The notes beneath the pieces are model-generated. The model ran no database searches, was not told the DNA's origin, and saw nothing but the letters and a program-made list of their open reading frames with translations. The translations under genes were made by a program, and so were the position numbers. A stretch of DNA of 5,389 nucleotides, taken from assembly GCA_018667205.1 (NCBI GenBank), contig JABIVN010000583.1:1-5389 (forward strand), written 5' to 3'. Below, piece after piece: positions 5,113 to 5,389 of this stretch; the first letter of the stretch is position 1, and every line of letters begins with the position of its first letter. The DNA is from Gammaproteobacteria bacterium (GTDB lineage: Bacteria; Pseudomonadota; Gammaproteobacteria; Pseudomonadales; Azotimanducaceae).

Positions 5113-5389
5113 ATGGGACTGTTCACCAAGAAACTCGAAATCCCATCCGCTGATTTAGCGCTACCCGGCAGAGCAGATGAGCTACCGGTACCAGAACAAC
5201 ACTTTGTTAATGGCAGCCCAATGAAAGGCCCATTCCCAGAGGTCATGCAGACCGCAATGTTTGGTCTGGGCTGTTTTTGGGGAGCTGAACGTCGCTTCTG
5301 GGAACAGAAGGGGGTCTATGTAACGGCCGCTGGTTATTCGGGCGGAAGCACACCTAACCCCAGCTATGAGGAAGTCTGCTCTGGCATGA
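5113..5389 (+). CDS. msrA: Peptide methionine-S-sulfoxide reductase MsrA (5' part, cut by right edge)
   Basis: MsrA reduces the S epimer of methionine sulfoxide, free or in proteins, and is recharged by thioredoxin. Only the first 92 codons are present. The catalytic motif [13 protein letters not shown] starts at residue 51, with nucleophile Cys54 and the conserved Phe55, Trp56 and Glu59. It is followed by [12 protein letters not shown] (67-78) and [11 protein letters not shown] (81-91), all very close to E. coli MsrA, including the N-terminal extension (MGLFTKK, then ALPGR). This makes it the long, enterobacterial-type MsrA, and the full protein should be about 210 residues with resolving cysteines near the C-terminus, outside the window. 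The frame is intact to the edge. The gene is divergent from the crotonase gene and has its own probable promoter, so it is likely an independent oxidative-stress repair gene. Confidence 0.95.
   Translation, partial: MGLFTKKLEIPSADLALPGRADELPVPEQHFVNGSPMKGPFPEVMQTAMFGLGCFWGAERRFWEQKGVYVTAAGYSGGSTPNPSYEEVCSGM

Noticed and set aside
1..5389. CRISPR array, tRNA/rRNA, insertion sequence or phage module
   Set aside because: No spaced direct repeats of suitable length, no cloverleaf or rRNA signature, and no transposase- or phage-like protein were seen on either strand.

Overview
The window looks like chromosomal DNA from a gammaproteobacterium, probably a marine or environmental lineage. The basis is the close resemblance of MoaB, the crotonase and the MsrA start to gammaproteobacterial proteins, moderate base composition and dense gene packing. 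I cannot name a genus. No rRNA, tRNA, transposase, phage gene or CRISPR array is visible.

Layout. A rightward gene at 37-1113 encodes a 358-residue alpha/alpha-toroid protein of the 'prenyltransferase/squalene-cyclase-like' type. It may overlap the tail of an upstream gene cut by the left edge. It converges on a leftward four-gene block that reads, in transcription order, moaB (3709-3206), moeA (3203-2007), a two-helix membrane mini-protein (1962-1774) and a class I SAM-dependent methyltransferase (1771-1160). These genes overlap or nearly abut, so they look like one operon. MoaB and MoeA are molybdenum-cofactor proteins; the last two genes have no obvious role in that pathway.

Upstream of moaB lies about 460 bp without a convincing gene (3723-4185). 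It holds a degenerate 13-bp tandem repeat (4065-4116) and two overlapping, frame-shifted open frames that could be a gene relic. Beyond it is a leftward crotonase/enoyl-CoA hydratase gene (4962-4186) with both catalytic glutamates. It is divergent from msrA (methionine sulfoxide reductase A), whose first 92 codons run off the right edge. The 150-bp divergent gap carries a probable msrA promoter and, on the crotonase side, a perfect 6-bp inverted repeat followed by eight T just before the ribosome binding site. That could be a leader attenuator or an operator.

Functionally the window joins molybdenum insertion (MoaB/MoeA), CoA-thioester metabolism, oxidative repair and a poorly understood toroid protein plus methyltransferase. 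I found no clear evidence of a new defence or mobile system. The least explained parts are the 3723-4185 gap, the crotonase leader hairpin and the mini-protein/methyltransferase tail of the Moco operon. Start codons were adjusted by Shine-Dalgarno position: moeA most likely starts at GTG (or TTG), and the mini-protein and crotonase start at internal ATGs rather than at upstream TTGs.
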